The translations under genes were made by a program, and so were the position numbers. 64,000 nt of DNA from Methylobacterium tardum (GTDB lineage: Bacteria; Pseudomonadota; Alphaproteobacteria; Rhizobiales; Beijerinckiaceae). The stretch is taken from positions 3,442,001 through 3,506,000 of the forward strand of contig NZ_CP097484.1 in assembly GCF_023546765.1 (NCBI RefSeq). Direction: 5' to 3'. The first letter of the stretch is position 1. Each line of letters opens with the position of its first letter. Of this stretch, positions 29,749 through 38,872 are shown one piece after another. The notes beneath the pieces are model-generated. The model ran no database searches, was not told the origin of the DNA, and worked only from the letters and a program-made list of their open reading frames with translations.

Positions 29749-31283
29749 GTGGCGCAGGAGCGCGTCATCGTAATTGGAGCGGGGATCGGCGGTCTCGCCG
29801 CCGCGCTGCGGCTCGCCCATGCCGGGCTCGACATCCTCGTGCTCGAGCGCGGTCCGGCGCCCGGAGGCAAGATGCGCGCGGTTCCGATCGGGACGCGCGC
29901 CGTCGAGGCGGGACCGACCGTGCTGACGATGCGCTGGGTTTTCGAGGCCCTGTTCCACGAATGCGGCGCGGACCTTGTCGACAAGATCGCGCTGACGAGG
30001 GCCGATCTTCTCGCGCGGCATGCCTGGAGCCGCGACGAGCGACTGGATCTCTTCGCGGACATCGAGGCTTCGGCCGCCGCGATCGCGGCCTTCGCAGGCC
30101 CGCGCGAGGCCGAAGGATACCGGCGGTTCTGCGCCCGCTCGGCCGAGGTCTACCGGACGCTGGAGGGCCCGTTCATTCGGGAGGGCCGGACCAGTCCGGC
30201 GGGCCTCGCCCAGCGGGTCGGGTTCTCCGGGCTCGGCGACCTCTGGCGGATTCAGCCCTTTGCCACCCTGTGGTCCGCGCTCGGCACGTTCTTCCGCGAT
30301 CCCCGGTTGCAGCAGCTGTTCGGCCGCTACGCCACCTATTGCGGCGCCTCGCCGTTCACCGCTCCGGCGACCCTGATGCTGGTCGCCCATGTCGAGCAAG
30401 CCGGCATCTGGACCGTGGACGGCGGCCTGAGCGCCCTGGCCCGGGCCGTGGCGGATCTCGCCGTGGAGCGGGGCGCCGCATTCCGGTACGGCGCCCATGT
30501 CGACCGGATCGTCGTGGAACGGGGCCGGGTCGCGGGCGTGGTCCTGGCCGACGGTGAGCGGATCCCGGCCGACCGGATCGTCTGCAACGCCGACTGCGCG
30601 GCCTTGGGCGCCGGGCTTCTCGGAGCCGATGCCGTATCCGCCGGCGAGCGCCTCGCACCGGCCGAGCGCTCGCTCTCGGCCGTGACGCTGTGCGCGACCT
30701 CAATCCCGTCGGGCTTCCCCCTCGCCCACCACTCCGTGTTCTTCTCGCGAGACTACCGCGCCGAGTTCGACGCGATCCTGCGCGCGCGCCGGATGCCCGA
30801 CGACCCGACGGTCTACATCTGCGCTCAGGACCGGACCGATGCCGGGCCGCCGCCGCCCGGGCCCGAACGCCTGCTGATGCTCGTCAACGCCCCGGCGGAT
30901 GGCCGGGACCGCCCGCTCACGCCCGTGGAGATCCGGACATGCGAGACGAATCTGTTGCGCCGGCTCGAAGCCTGCGGGCTGACGCTGGAAACGACATCCG
31001 GTCCGGTCACGACGACGCCGCGGGAGTTCGAGACGCTGTTCCCGGGGACGGGAGGCGCCCTCTACGGGCGGGCGGCCCAGGGCTGGGCGGCGACGTTCAA
31101 GCGGGCCGGCGCGCGGACGGGCGTTCCGGGCCTCTACTTGGCGGGGGGTCGATCCATCCCGGCCCGGGCGTTCCGATGGCGGCGCAGTCGGGCCGGCTGG
31201 CGGCCACCGCGATCCTGGACGACCTCTCTTCGACGGCGCGGTCGCGCGGGGCGGCTACGCGTGGTGGTATGTCGATGCGGTGA
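29749..31283 (+). pseudogene. crtD: Methoxyneurosporene (1-hydroxycarotenoid 3,4-) desaturase, frameshifted near the C-terminus
   Basis: CrtD introduces the 3,4 double bond of spheroidene/spirilloxanthin. The N-terminal FAD motif VIVIGAGIGGLAAALRLAHAGLDILVLERG and the middle of the protein are intact. The C-terminal flavin signature begins GLYLAGG and then leaves the frame. The expected GSIHPGPGVPMAAQSGRLAA, ending GGMSMR, is in the neighbouring frame and stops at 31283. One missing G in the G6 tract at 31143-31148 explains the break. Unshifted, the frame runs on to 31728 as an Arg-rich shadow of crtC. GTG 29749 is preferred as start (GAGG just upstream); ATG 29725 is possible. Sequencing error is the first explanation; if real, the enzyme loses a conserved cofactor-binding element. 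Confidence 0.85.
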
Positions 31284-32140
31284 GCGACGACGGCCGGCAG
31301 GGCCTGACGATCATCGCGTTCATCGGCAGCGTGTTCTCACCCTACTACGCCTGGAGCGCCGAGAAGGACCCTTTCGCGCATTGCGCGATGAACGTGGTCC
31401 TGTACGGCGACCGGAGCCGCTTCGCCATGACCGAGCGCCGCGCCGCCAGCCTCGATCGCGGCCCGGATCACATCGCGATCGGGCCGAGCGCGATGACCTG
31501 GGACGGCACGGCGCTGACGGTCCGGATCGACGAGCGCGGCGCGCCGCTGCCCCACAGGCTGCGCGGCTCAATTCGGCTGGAGCCGCGTGGCTTCACGGAA
31601 GGACCGTTCCACCTCGACCGGGCTGGCCGCCACCGCTGGTGGCCGATGGCACCGTCGTCCCGCGTCGAAGTCGCCTTCGAGCAGCCGGACCTTCGCTGGT
31701 GCGGGAGCGGCTACTTCGACACCAATGACGGCGACGAGCCCCTGGAGGCGGCCTTCTCGCGGTGGACGTGGTGCCGGGCCGAGCTGCCGGACGGCGCCGC
31801 CATCCTGTATGACGTCCACCACCGTCAGGGCGGCGGTCAGAACCTGTCGCTGCGCTTCGCCACCGACGGCAGCCGCCGCGAGATCCGCCCGCCCGCACCC
31901 GCGGCCCTGCCGGCCACCAAGCTCTGGCGGATGGCGCGGGAGACCCGCAGCGACGACGGTCGCTCGCGAGTGCTCACGACCTTCGAGGACACACCGTTCT
32001 ACGCGCGCTCGCTGCTGGCCTTGACGCTCGGCGGCGAGCCGGTGCGGGCGATGCACGAGAGCCTGTCGCTGGACCGGTTCCGCAACCCGCTGGTCCGGCT
32101 GATGCTGCCGTTCCGGATGCCACGGCCGCTGCCGCGTTAG
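31280..32140 (+). CDS. crtC: Carotenoid 1,2-hydratase
   Basis: CrtC hydrates the 1,2 double bond of acyclic carotenoids. The called product is 286 residues, starting at a GTG that overlaps the crtD stop (GTGA). Recognisable family segments are SDDGRQGLTIIAFIGSVFSPYYAW and YFDTNDGDEPLEAAFSRWTWCRAEL. The same frame upstream of the GTG encodes GGYAWWYVDA, which belongs to the conserved CrtC N-terminus. The real protein therefore probably begins further upstream, inside the crtD end, but no standard start codon is in frame there. A dispersed repeat with strong hairpins follows 130 bases after the stop. Confidence 0.9.
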   Translation: MSDDGRQGLTIIAFIGSVFSPYYAWSAEKDPFAHCAMNVVLYGDRSRFAMTERRAASLDRGPDHIAIGPSAMTWDGTALTVRIDERGAPLPHRLRGSIRLEPRGFTEGPFHLDRAGRHRWWPMAPSSRVEVAFEQPDLRWCGSGYFDTNDGDEPLEAAFSRWTWCRAELPDGAAILYDVHHRQGGGQNLSLRFATDGSRREIRPPAPAALPATKLWRMARETRSDDGRSRVLTTFEDTPFYARSLLALTLGGEPVRAMHESLSLDRFRNPLVRLMLPFRMPRPLPR

Positions 32141-32581
32141 GCAAACGCGCTCCGAACAGGACTTTCGCTTCCTGCCGCTGTGCTCCGGCAGTCCCGGCGA
32201 CGCCGCCGGCCGCGCTCGGGCAGATTGCTCAATGCTCTTCCCTGTATCGAAACGGTTCGTTCGCTCAACCCCGTCATTCCGGGTCCGCGCAGCGGAGCCC
32301 GGAATCCAGACCCACCGACGCGCCAGAGCTTTGCACGGACAGCGGTTCTGGATTGCCCGCCTCCGGCGTGCCCCTCCGGGTCCGGGCTCGCCTTCGGCAC
32401 CCCGGAAAGACGGCGTGTCTCACCGCTTGTCGAAAATCCTCGCCGGTGAGTGAGCCGCATTTCGTCACGCGTGTGACCGTCGGCGCGCCAGCCAGCGACC
32501 GCGCTGTTTGCCGTGCGGCCCGGCTTGTGCGAGAGGGCGGCGGCTGCGATCCTTGCGCCGTCAAACGGGGCGGTCTCCTTG
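32141..32581. other. Gap between crtC and the glycosyltransferase operon
   Basis: This 441-base gap contains a dispersed repeat copy at 32271-32415, which probably also ends crtC transcription, and the leader of the following operon. I see no coding sequence, RNA gene or recognisable operator in the rest. Confidence 0.6.
32271..32415 (+). repeat. Dispersed palindromic repeat, copy 1
   Basis: It starts GTCATTCCGGG and ends CCCCGGAAAGACGGCG. The left part folds into a nested hairpin: ATTCCGGG pairs with CCCGGAAT, and inside it TCCGC pairs with GCGGA. Two shorter copies with the same start, internal order and end are at 62061-62173 and 62255-62367, all in the same orientation. The element resembles the small non-coding repeats common in rhizobia and Methylobacterium. 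Confidence 0.75.
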
Positions 32582-33820
32582 ATGCGAGTGGACGAGGCGT
32601 CTCCCGCCCCACGCGTCCTGATCTACAGCCACGACACCTTCGGGCTCGGCCATCTGCGGCGCTCGCGGGCGATCGCCAACGCGATCGTCGCGCGCAACCG
32701 GGGGGCGCGAGCGACGATCGTGTCGGGCTCGCCGGTGATCGACCGTTTCGGATTCGCGCCGGGTGTGCGCACGGTCCGGCTGCCGCCGGTGACGAAGTTC
32801 CGCGACGGCGGTTACGCGAGCCTCGACGCCGACATCCCCCTCGCTCGGACGGTCGCCCAGCGATCTTCGATCATCGTGCGGGCCTGCGAAGACTTCAGGC
32901 CCAACCTCGTCATCGTCGACAAGGAGCCCGCGGGCTTCCACGGCGAATTGATGCCGGTGCTCGAAGCGGCCGCGAGCCGCGGGATTCTGCTCGTCCTCGG
33001 CCTCCGCGACGTGCTCGGCGATGCCGACCGCCTCGTTCCCGAGTGGGAGCGCAAGGGTGCGGCCGAGACGATGGCGCGCTTCTACGACGAGATCTGGGTC
33101 TACGGCCTCAGCCGCATCCACGAGCCGCTGGCGGCTTTGCCGATGGAGGCCGAGATGGCCGCGCGGATCGGCGAGCGCCTGATCTACACCGGCTATCTCC
33201 GCCGGGCGCTGCCCGAGCCGCGTGCCGACCGGGAGGAGCCGGCCATCGCGTCCGGCCCGTTCATCCTCGTGACACCGGGGGGTGGCGGCGACGGCGCGGC
33301 GCTCATCGACTGGGTGATCGGCGCCTACGAGATCGATCCCGGGATTCCCCTCCCCGCCCTCATCGCATTCGGGCCGTTCCTCGATGCGGAGACCCGCGAG
33401 CGCTTCGGTGCGCGCATCCGCAGGCTCGCCGGGCGGATCTCCGCGATCACCTTCGACAGCGAGATCGAATTTCTGATGCGCAAGGCGTCCGGCGTCGTGG
33501 CGATGGGCGGCTACAACACCTTCTGCGAAATCCTGTCCTTCGACCGGCGCGCCATCCTCGTCCCGCGCACCGAACCGCGGCGGGAACAGGCGATCCGCGC
33601 GCAGGCGGCTGAGCGGCTGGGGCTTGTCCGGGTTCTGATGGAAGCCGACGGCCGGGCGCCGGAGCGCATGGCTGCGGCCTTGCGCGCCCTTCCGGATCAG
33701 TCCGAGCCGTCGCGGGTCTTGGTTCCGGGCCTGCTCGACGGTCTCGACGCGGTCGCCCGCAGGGTTCGTGCCCTGGCGGGCGCCGCTCTGGAGTCCTCCT
33801 GCGTGCGGGCGTTCTCGTGA
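32582..33820 (+). CDS. MurG-like (GT-B) glycosyltransferase
   Basis: A 412-residue protein of the GT-B, MurG/UDP-glycosyltransferase type. It opens VLIYSHDTFGLGHLRRSRAIANAIV, the glycine/histidine loop of this fold, and has FILVTPGGGGDG at the start of the second Rossmann domain. The sugar-nucleotide-binding segment is VAMGGYNTFCEILSFDRRAILVPRTEPRREQAIRAQ. Sugar donor and acceptor are unknown. ATG 32582 is chosen because homology starts soon after; no strong ribosome-binding site is seen. It is the first gene of an eight-gene overlapping operon and is paralogous to the N-terminal half of the third gene. Confidence 0.82.
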   Translation: MRVDEASPAPRVLIYSHDTFGLGHLRRSRAIANAIVARNRGARATIVSGSPVIDRFGFAPGVRTVRLPPVTKFRDGGYASLDADIPLARTVAQRSSIIVRACEDFRPNLVIVDKEPAGFHGELMPVLEAAASRGILLVLGLRDVLGDADRLVPEWERKGAAETMARFYDEIWVYGLSRIHEPLAALPMEAEMAARIGERLIYTGYLRRALPEPRADREEPAIASGPFILVTPGGGGDGAALIDWVIGAYEIDPGIPLPALIAFGPFLDAETRERFGARIRRLAGRISAITFDSEIEFLMRKASGVVAMGGYNTFCEILSFDRRAILVPRTEPRREQAIRAQAAERLGLVRVLMEADGRAPERMAAALRALPDQSEPSRVLVPGLLDGLDAVARRVRALAGAALESSCVRAFS

Positions 33821-35097
33821 AGCCCGCGCGGGTCGCCGTGGTGCTCAAGGGTTACCCGCGGCTGTCCGAAACCTTCATCGCGCAGGAACTGCTCGCCCTC
33901 GAACGGCGCGGCCTGCCCCTGGAGATCTGGTCGCTGCGCCGCCCGACCGATCGGGCGCGGCACCCGATGCACACGCAGATCCAGGCGCCGGTCGCCTACC
34001 TTCCCGAATATCTTCGCGACGCACCGCTGCGCGTGCTCGCCGGCTTGGTCGCCGCGCTCCGGCGACCGCGCTTCCCGGCGCTTCTCACGCTGTTCGCCCG
34101 CGACTTCCGGCGCGACCCGACCGCCTCGCGGATCCGGCGGCTCGGGCAGGCCCTGGTCCTCGCGCGGGAATTGCCCGCCGACGTGGCGCATCTCCACGTG
34201 CATTTCCTTCACACGCCTGCCAGCGTCGCCCGCTATGCCGCGCTTCTGACCGGCCGCGGCTGGAGCTTCTCCGCCCACGCCAAGGACATCTGGACGACCC
34301 CGGACTGGGACTTGCGCGAGAAGCTCACCGACGCCGTCTGGGGCGTGACCTGCACCCGCGACGGGCTCGCACGCCTCGATCACCTGGCGCCGGGCCGGAC
34401 GCTGCTCGCCTACCACGGCCTCGACCTCAGCCGTTTCCCTGCCCCGCCCGCAACGCGGGCACCCCGTGACGGTTCGGATCCCGCGGCGCCGCTCCGGCTC
34501 CTCTGCGTCGGCCGGCTCGTCGCCAAGAAGGGGCATGACGACCTGATCGACGCCGTCGCCGCCCTGCCCGCGAGCCTGCACTGGCGCCTCGACCTGATCG
34601 GCAACGGCGAGACGCGGCGCGCCCTGGAGGCGCAGGTCGAGGCGCGCGGCCTGTCGGCACGGGTGTCGTTCCGCGGGTCGCTGGCGCAGCCCGACGTGAT
34701 CGCCGCCATGCGCGAGGCGGACCTGTTCGTGCTGCCGACCAAGCCCGCGCCCGGCGGCGACCGGGACGGGCTGCCGAACGTGCTCATGGAGGCCGCGAGC
34801 CAAGCCCTTCCGATCCTCGCGACGGGCTTCGCGGGCACGCCGGAATTCCTCACCGACGGGGTGCACGGCGTGCTGGTCCCGCCCGGCGAGCCCGCAGCCC
34901 TGGCAGCGGCCCTCGAACGCCTGGCGGGCGAGCCGGCCCTGCGCCGGCGCTTCGGTGAGGCCGCGCGGGCACGGCTCGTGCAGGACTTCTCGGAGGAAGC
35001 CGCGATCGACCTGATCGCGGGCCGGCTTCGTGCCTCCGCGGGGCTCGGAGCCGCCGCCTCGGCGAGCGAACAGGAGTTGTCCGCGTGCGCGTCCTGA
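33817..35097 (+). CDS. GT4-type glycosyltransferase
   Basis: A 426-residue glycosyltransferase of the GT4 family. It starts VAVVLKGYPRLSETFIAQELLALERRGLPLEIWSLRRP, typical of exopolysaccharide-type enzymes. It carries the second-domain motifs LLCVGRLVAKKGHDDLIDAVAAL and VLPTKPAPGGDRDGLPNVLMEAASQALPILATGFAGTPEF, the EX7E-like donor site. The GTG start overlaps the preceding stop in a GTGA junction. It overlaps the next gene by 13 bases. Retaining mechanism is expected from the family; substrates are unknown. Confidence 0.87.
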   Translation: MKPARVAVVLKGYPRLSETFIAQELLALERRGLPLEIWSLRRPTDRARHPMHTQIQAPVAYLPEYLRDAPLRVLAGLVAALRRPRFPALLTLFARDFRRDPTASRIRRLGQALVLARELPADVAHLHVHFLHTPASVARYAALLTGRGWSFSAHAKDIWTTPDWDLREKLTDAVWGVTCTRDGLARLDHLAPGRTLLAYHGLDLSRFPAPPATRAPRDGSDPAAPLRLLCVGRLVAKKGHDDLIDAVAALPASLHWRLDLIGNGETRRALEAQVEARGLSARVSFRGSLAQPDVIAAMREADLFVLPTKPAPGGDRDGLPNVLMEAASQALPILATGFAGTPEFLTDGVHGVLVPPGEPAALAAALERLAGEPALRRRFGEAARARLVQDFSEEAAIDLIAGRLRASAGLGAAASASEQELSACAS

Positions 35098-37034
35098 TCG
35101 CAGTGACGCATCTCCTCGGCGCCGGCCATCTCACCCGCGCCGCCGCCCTCGCCCGCGCCTTCGTCGAGGCCGGGCACGACGCGATGCTGGTGTCCGGCGG
35201 CTTTCCGGCCCCGATGGTGCGGCTCGACGGCGTGCGCCTCGTACAATTGCCGCCGCTGCGCGTCGCCGGGACGGCTTTCGCGACGCCGCTCGGCCCGGAT
35301 GGCGAGCCGGCGGATGCGGCGCTGCTGAATTCCCGCCGTGCCCTGATGATCGAGACCCTGGCGTCATTTCGGCCGGACACGGTCATCACCGAGTTGTTCC
35401 CGTTCGGCCGACGGGCGCTCGCCGCCGAGTTTCTCGCCCTGGTGGAAGCCGCCCGCGCTCTGAGGCCGCGCCCGCTCGTCCTTGCCTCCGTGCGGGACAT
35501 CTTGGTCGCCTCGTCCAAGCCGGAGCGGATCGCCGAGGCGCATGACCGCGTGGCGGCGCTTTACGATGCCGTCCTGGTCCACGGCGATCCAGCGCTGGTG
35601 CCGCTCGACGCGTCCTGGCCGCTCGACGGCCGGACACGCGCGATGATCCGCTACACCGGGTACGTCGGCGAGGGCAGCCGCCCGGCCCCGGCCGCCGCGC
35701 GCGCGGGCGTGCTGGTGGCCGCGGGGTCGGGTCCGGCCGGGCTGCTCCTGCTGCGCGCGGCCGCCGAATCCGCCCGGCGGCGGCCCGACCTCGGCTGGCA
35801 GATCCTGGCCGGGCACGGTGTCCCCGAGTCAGATCTACGCGCGATCGGACACGCACTGCCGGAGGGCGTGCTCGGCCGCGCCCGGCCCGATTACCGCAGC
35901 CTGCTGGCGGCGGCGGCACTCTCGGTGAGTCAGTGCGGCTACAACACCGCCACGGATCTGCTCGCCACCGGGACGCCGGCTGTGCTGGTCCCGTTCGAGG
36001 CCGGGGACGAGACCGAGCAGCGGCTGCGCGCCGAGCGCCTGGCCGCCCACGGCCTCGCCGAGGTCCTGCCGGAGGCGGATCTCACCGCGGACACGCTGCT
36101 CCGCGCGGTCGAGGCTCGGAGCGTCGCGCCGGCGCCAGACGCCCATGGCTTCGATCTCGGAGGCGCCCGTCGATCGGTCGAGATCACGGCGGCGCTGCTC
36201 GCGAACCTCCAGCGCATGTCGCGGGGGCCCGCGGCGGGCACCGGATCGGATCCGTTGGACCGCGCCTTGAACGAGGCCGCGTCGCGCGGCCGGCAGGTCC
36301 AGTTCTTCTGGCGCGACGACGACGCGGTCACCGCGACGCCAGCCCTCGACCGGCTGCTCGCGCTCGCTGCGGCCCACGCCGCGCCGCTCCTGCTCGCCGC
36401 CATACCGGCCGGGATCGAGCCCGCCCTCGGCCGCCGGCTCGCCGCGGCTCAGAACGTGAGCGTCGCGGTTCACGGCCTCGCGCATCGCAATCACGCGCCC
36501 AGCGGTGAGAAACCCGCAGAGTTCGGCGCGCACCGGCCGCACGCCGAGCTCCTGGCCGATGCCGCGTACGGCCTTCGCCTCGCGCGGGAGCGCGTGCCCG
36601 GTCCGGTCCTGCTGCCGGTTTTCGTACCGCCTTGGAACCGGCTCGCACCGACGCTGGCGGCCGCCCTGCCGGATCTCGGCTATCGCGGCCTCTCCGCGGT
36701 GCCCGAAGCGCCCGTCCCGGGCCTCCGCCGCATCGACGCGACGCTGGACCCAATCGACTGGCGTGGGTCCCGCTCGTTGCGGGATCCAGAGGCGTTGCTG
36801 CGCGATCTGGCCGCCGACATCGCCCGCGAACCCAGCCGGCCGGTCGGCCTGCTGACCCACCATCTCGCTCATGACCCGGCCATCTGGGACTTCGTGGAGG
36901 CGCTGCTGGCACGTCTCTTCAAGCATCCCGCAATCCGCGCGCTCGATCCGCGCGAGCTTTTCGACGATGCCGCAATGGACACCAACGGTCCGTCGCCGCA
37001 TTCTTCAGTCCCACAGATCGCGAGGACTGGTTGA
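35085..37034 (+). CDS. Fusion of MurG-like glycosyltransferase and polysaccharide-deacetylase-like domain
   Basis: A 649-residue two-domain protein. Residues 1-380 are a GT-B enzyme: VLIAVTHLLGAGHLTRAAALARAFVEAGHDAMLVSGG at the start, and VSQCGYNTATDLLATGTPAVLVPFEAGDETEQ in the donor site. Residues ~395-630 resemble a metal-dependent polysaccharide deacetylase, with RDDDAV (~405), an HGLAHRNH motif (~460) and FVPPWNRL (~510). A GTG start preceded by AGGAG at 8 bases lies inside the previous gene. The fusion suggests that the transferred amino sugar is then deacetylated, but no substrate can be named. The next gene begins in its stop codon. Confidence 0.78.
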   Translation: MRVLIAVTHLLGAGHLTRAAALARAFVEAGHDAMLVSGGFPAPMVRLDGVRLVQLPPLRVAGTAFATPLGPDGEPADAALLNSRRALMIETLASFRPDTVITELFPFGRRALAAEFLALVEAARALRPRPLVLASVRDILVASSKPERIAEAHDRVAALYDAVLVHGDPALVPLDASWPLDGRTRAMIRYTGYVGEGSRPAPAAARAGVLVAAGSGPAGLLLLRAAAESARRRPDLGWQILAGHGVPESDLRAIGHALPEGVLGRARPDYRSLLAAAALSVSQCGYNTATDLLATGTPAVLVPFEAGDETEQRLRAERLAAHGLAEVLPEADLTADTLLRAVEARSVAPAPDAHGFDLGGARRSVEITAALLANLQRMSRGPAAGTGSDPLDRALNEAASRGRQVQFFWRDDDAVTATPALDRLLALAAAHAAPLLLAAIPAGIEPALGRRLAAAQNVSVAVHGLAHRNHAPSGEKPAEFGAHRPHAELLADAAYGLRLARERVPGPVLLPVFVPPWNRLAPTLAAALPDLGYRGLSAVPEAPVPGLRRIDATLDPIDWRGSRSLRDPEALLRDLAADIAREPSRPVGLLTHHLAHDPAIWDFVEALLARLFKHPAIRALDPRELFDDAAMDTNGPSPHSSVPQIARTG

Positions 37035-38872
37035 GCCCGCTGCTGTCCATCCGCGACCTTGCCGTCGCCTTTCGAACCGAATCCGAACCGTTCGAGGCCC
37101 TGCACGGCCTATCCCTCGATGTCATGCGCGGGCGCACCCTGGCGCTCGTCGGCGAGTCCGGATCGGGAAAATCCGTGACCGCGCAGGCGATTCTGCGGAT
37201 CCTGCCGCCTTCCGCGTCCATCACCCGTGGCCAGATCCTGTTCCGCGACGGTACCGCGGAGGCTGACATCGCCCGGCTCCCCGCCGAGGGTCCGGCGATG
37301 CGGGCGATCCGCGGGCAGCGCATCGCGATGATCTTCCAGGAGCCGATGACCTGCCTGTCGCCGCTGCACACGATCGGCGACCAGATCGGCGAGGCTTTGC
37401 GCATCCATACCGGAGTCGACCGGCGGGAGGCCGACGCGCGAACCCAGGAGGCACTGGCCCGGGTCGGCTTCCCGGATCCGCGCCGGGCCCTGAAGACCTA
37501 TCCGTTCGAGCTGTCCGGCGGCCTGCGCCAGCGCGCCATGATCGCCATGGCGCTAATTCTGAAGCCGGCCCTCCTGGTCGCCGACGAGCCGACCACGGCG
37601 CTCGACGTCACCACCCAGGCCCAGATCCTCGCCCTGCTCGCCCGTCTCCAGGAGGAGACCGGGATGGCGATCCTGCTCATCACCCACGATCTCGGCGTCG
37701 TCGCCAACATCGCCCACGATGTGGCGGTCCTGTATCGCGGCCGCCTGGTGGAGGCCGGCCCGCGCGACACGGTCATGCGCGCGCCGGGCCACGCGTATCT
37801 GCGCGCGCTGCTCCACGCGGTTCCCCGGTTCGACATGGCGCCGGGCGAGCGGCTCACGCCGATCCGTCCGGCCCGGGCCGAGATCCCGCCGGTCCAGGCG
37901 CGACCGCCGCTCGCAGGTCCGCTCCTGCAGGTCGAGGGCGTCAGCAAGACCTTCACGCTGCGTGCCGGCCGCCTGTGGCAGAAGCCCCGCCTCGTCCACG
38001 CGGTCTCCGACGTCTCGCTGAGCCTCGCGGCGGGCCAGACCCTCGGGCTCGTGGGCGAATCCGGCTCCGGCAAGACCACGGTCTCCAAGATGATCATGCG
38101 GGCGCTCCAGCCGGATTCGGGGCGCATCCTGTTCGGCGACGGCACCGGCCCACGGGACGTCCACACCCTGAGCGGCGACGCTCTGTTCGCCTACCGGCGC
38201 ACGGTGCAGTTCGTCTTCCAAGACCCCTACGCCTCGCTCGACCCGCGCATGACGGTCCGCCAGATCCTGTCCGAGCCAATGGAGATCCACGGCGTCCCCG
38301 CCGCCGATCGGCGGGAGCGCTGCCGGGCGCTGATGGCGATGGTCGGCCTCGACGTAGCCGGCCTCGGCCGCTACCCGCACGCCTTTTCGGGCGGCCAGCG
38401 CCAGCGCATCGGCATCGCGCGGGCGCTGGCCGCGAAGCCGCGGCTGCTCGTCCTCGGCGAGCCCGTCTCCGCCCTCGACGTCTCGGTGCAGGCGCAGATC
38501 CTGAATCTGCTCAAGGACCTTCAGGCAGCACTGGGCCTGTCCTACCTCATCGTCTCCCACAACCTGGCAGTGATCGACTACATGGCGGACACGATCAGCG
38601 TGATGTGCCGCGGCCGGATCGTCGAGGAGGCCCCTCGCGCCGCCCTGTTCCGCCGCCCGGTCCATCCCTACACGCGGGCGCTGTTGGCGGCGGTGCCCGA
38701 TCCGAGCCTCGACCACCCGCTCGATTTTGCCGCGATCACGGGCGAGCAGAACGATCCCTCGCGCTGGGCCGAGCCCTACCGGCTTGGGGCCGAGGAGGCC
38801 GGCACCATGCAGGCGATCGAGGCCGGCCACCGCGTCCGCTTCGGTACGGCCCGCGCGGCGGAGGCGGCGTGA
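37031..38872 (+). CDS. Fused double ATPase of a peptide-type ABC importer (DppD-DppF/YejF-like)
   Basis: A 613-residue protein with two ABC ATPase domains, as in YejF-like fused transporters. NBD1 has GESGSGKS (~40), signature LSGGLRQR and Walker [16 protein letters not shown]2 has GESGSGKTT (~345), signature FSGGQRQR and a Walker B that reads [12 protein letters not shown]: the usual Asp is replaced by Gly at residue 476. Each NBD is followed by an oligopeptide-transporter C-terminal region ([20 protein letters not shown]). The start is TTG in a TTGA overlap with the previous stop, with GAGGA upstream. It powers the permeases encoded three genes downstream. Confidence 0.92.
   Translation: MSPLLSIRDLAVAFRTESEPFEALHGLSLDVMRGRTLALVGESGSGKSVTAQAILRILPPSASITRGQILFRDGTAEADIARLPAEGPAMRAIRGQRIAMIFQEPMTCLSPLHTIGDQIGEALRIHTGVDRREADARTQEALARVGFPDPRRALKTYPFELSGGLRQRAMIAMALILKPALLVADEPTTALDVTTQAQILALLARLQEETGMAILLITHDLGVVANIAHDVAVLYRGRLVEAGPRDTVMRAPGHAYLRALLHAVPRFDMAPGERLTPIRPARAEIPPVQARPPLAGPLLQVEGVSKTFTLRAGRLWQKPRLVHAVSDVSLSLAAGQTLGLVGESGSGKTTVSKMIMRALQPDSGRILFGDGTGPRDVHTLSGDALFAYRRTVQFVFQDPYASLDPRMTVRQILSEPMEIHGVPAADRRERCRALMAMVGLDVAGLGRYPHAFSGGQRQRIGIARALAAKPRLLVLGEPVSALDVSVQAQILNLLKDLQAALGLSYLIVSHNLAVIDYMADTISVMCRGRIVEEAPRAALFRRPVHPYTRALLAAVPDPSLDHPLDFAAITGEQNDPSRWAEPYRLGAEEAGTMQAIEAGHRVRFGTARAAEAA

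Noticed and set aside
31284..31728. Continuation of the crtD frame past the G6 tract
   Set aside because: Arg-rich sequence overlapping crtC; explained by the missing base.
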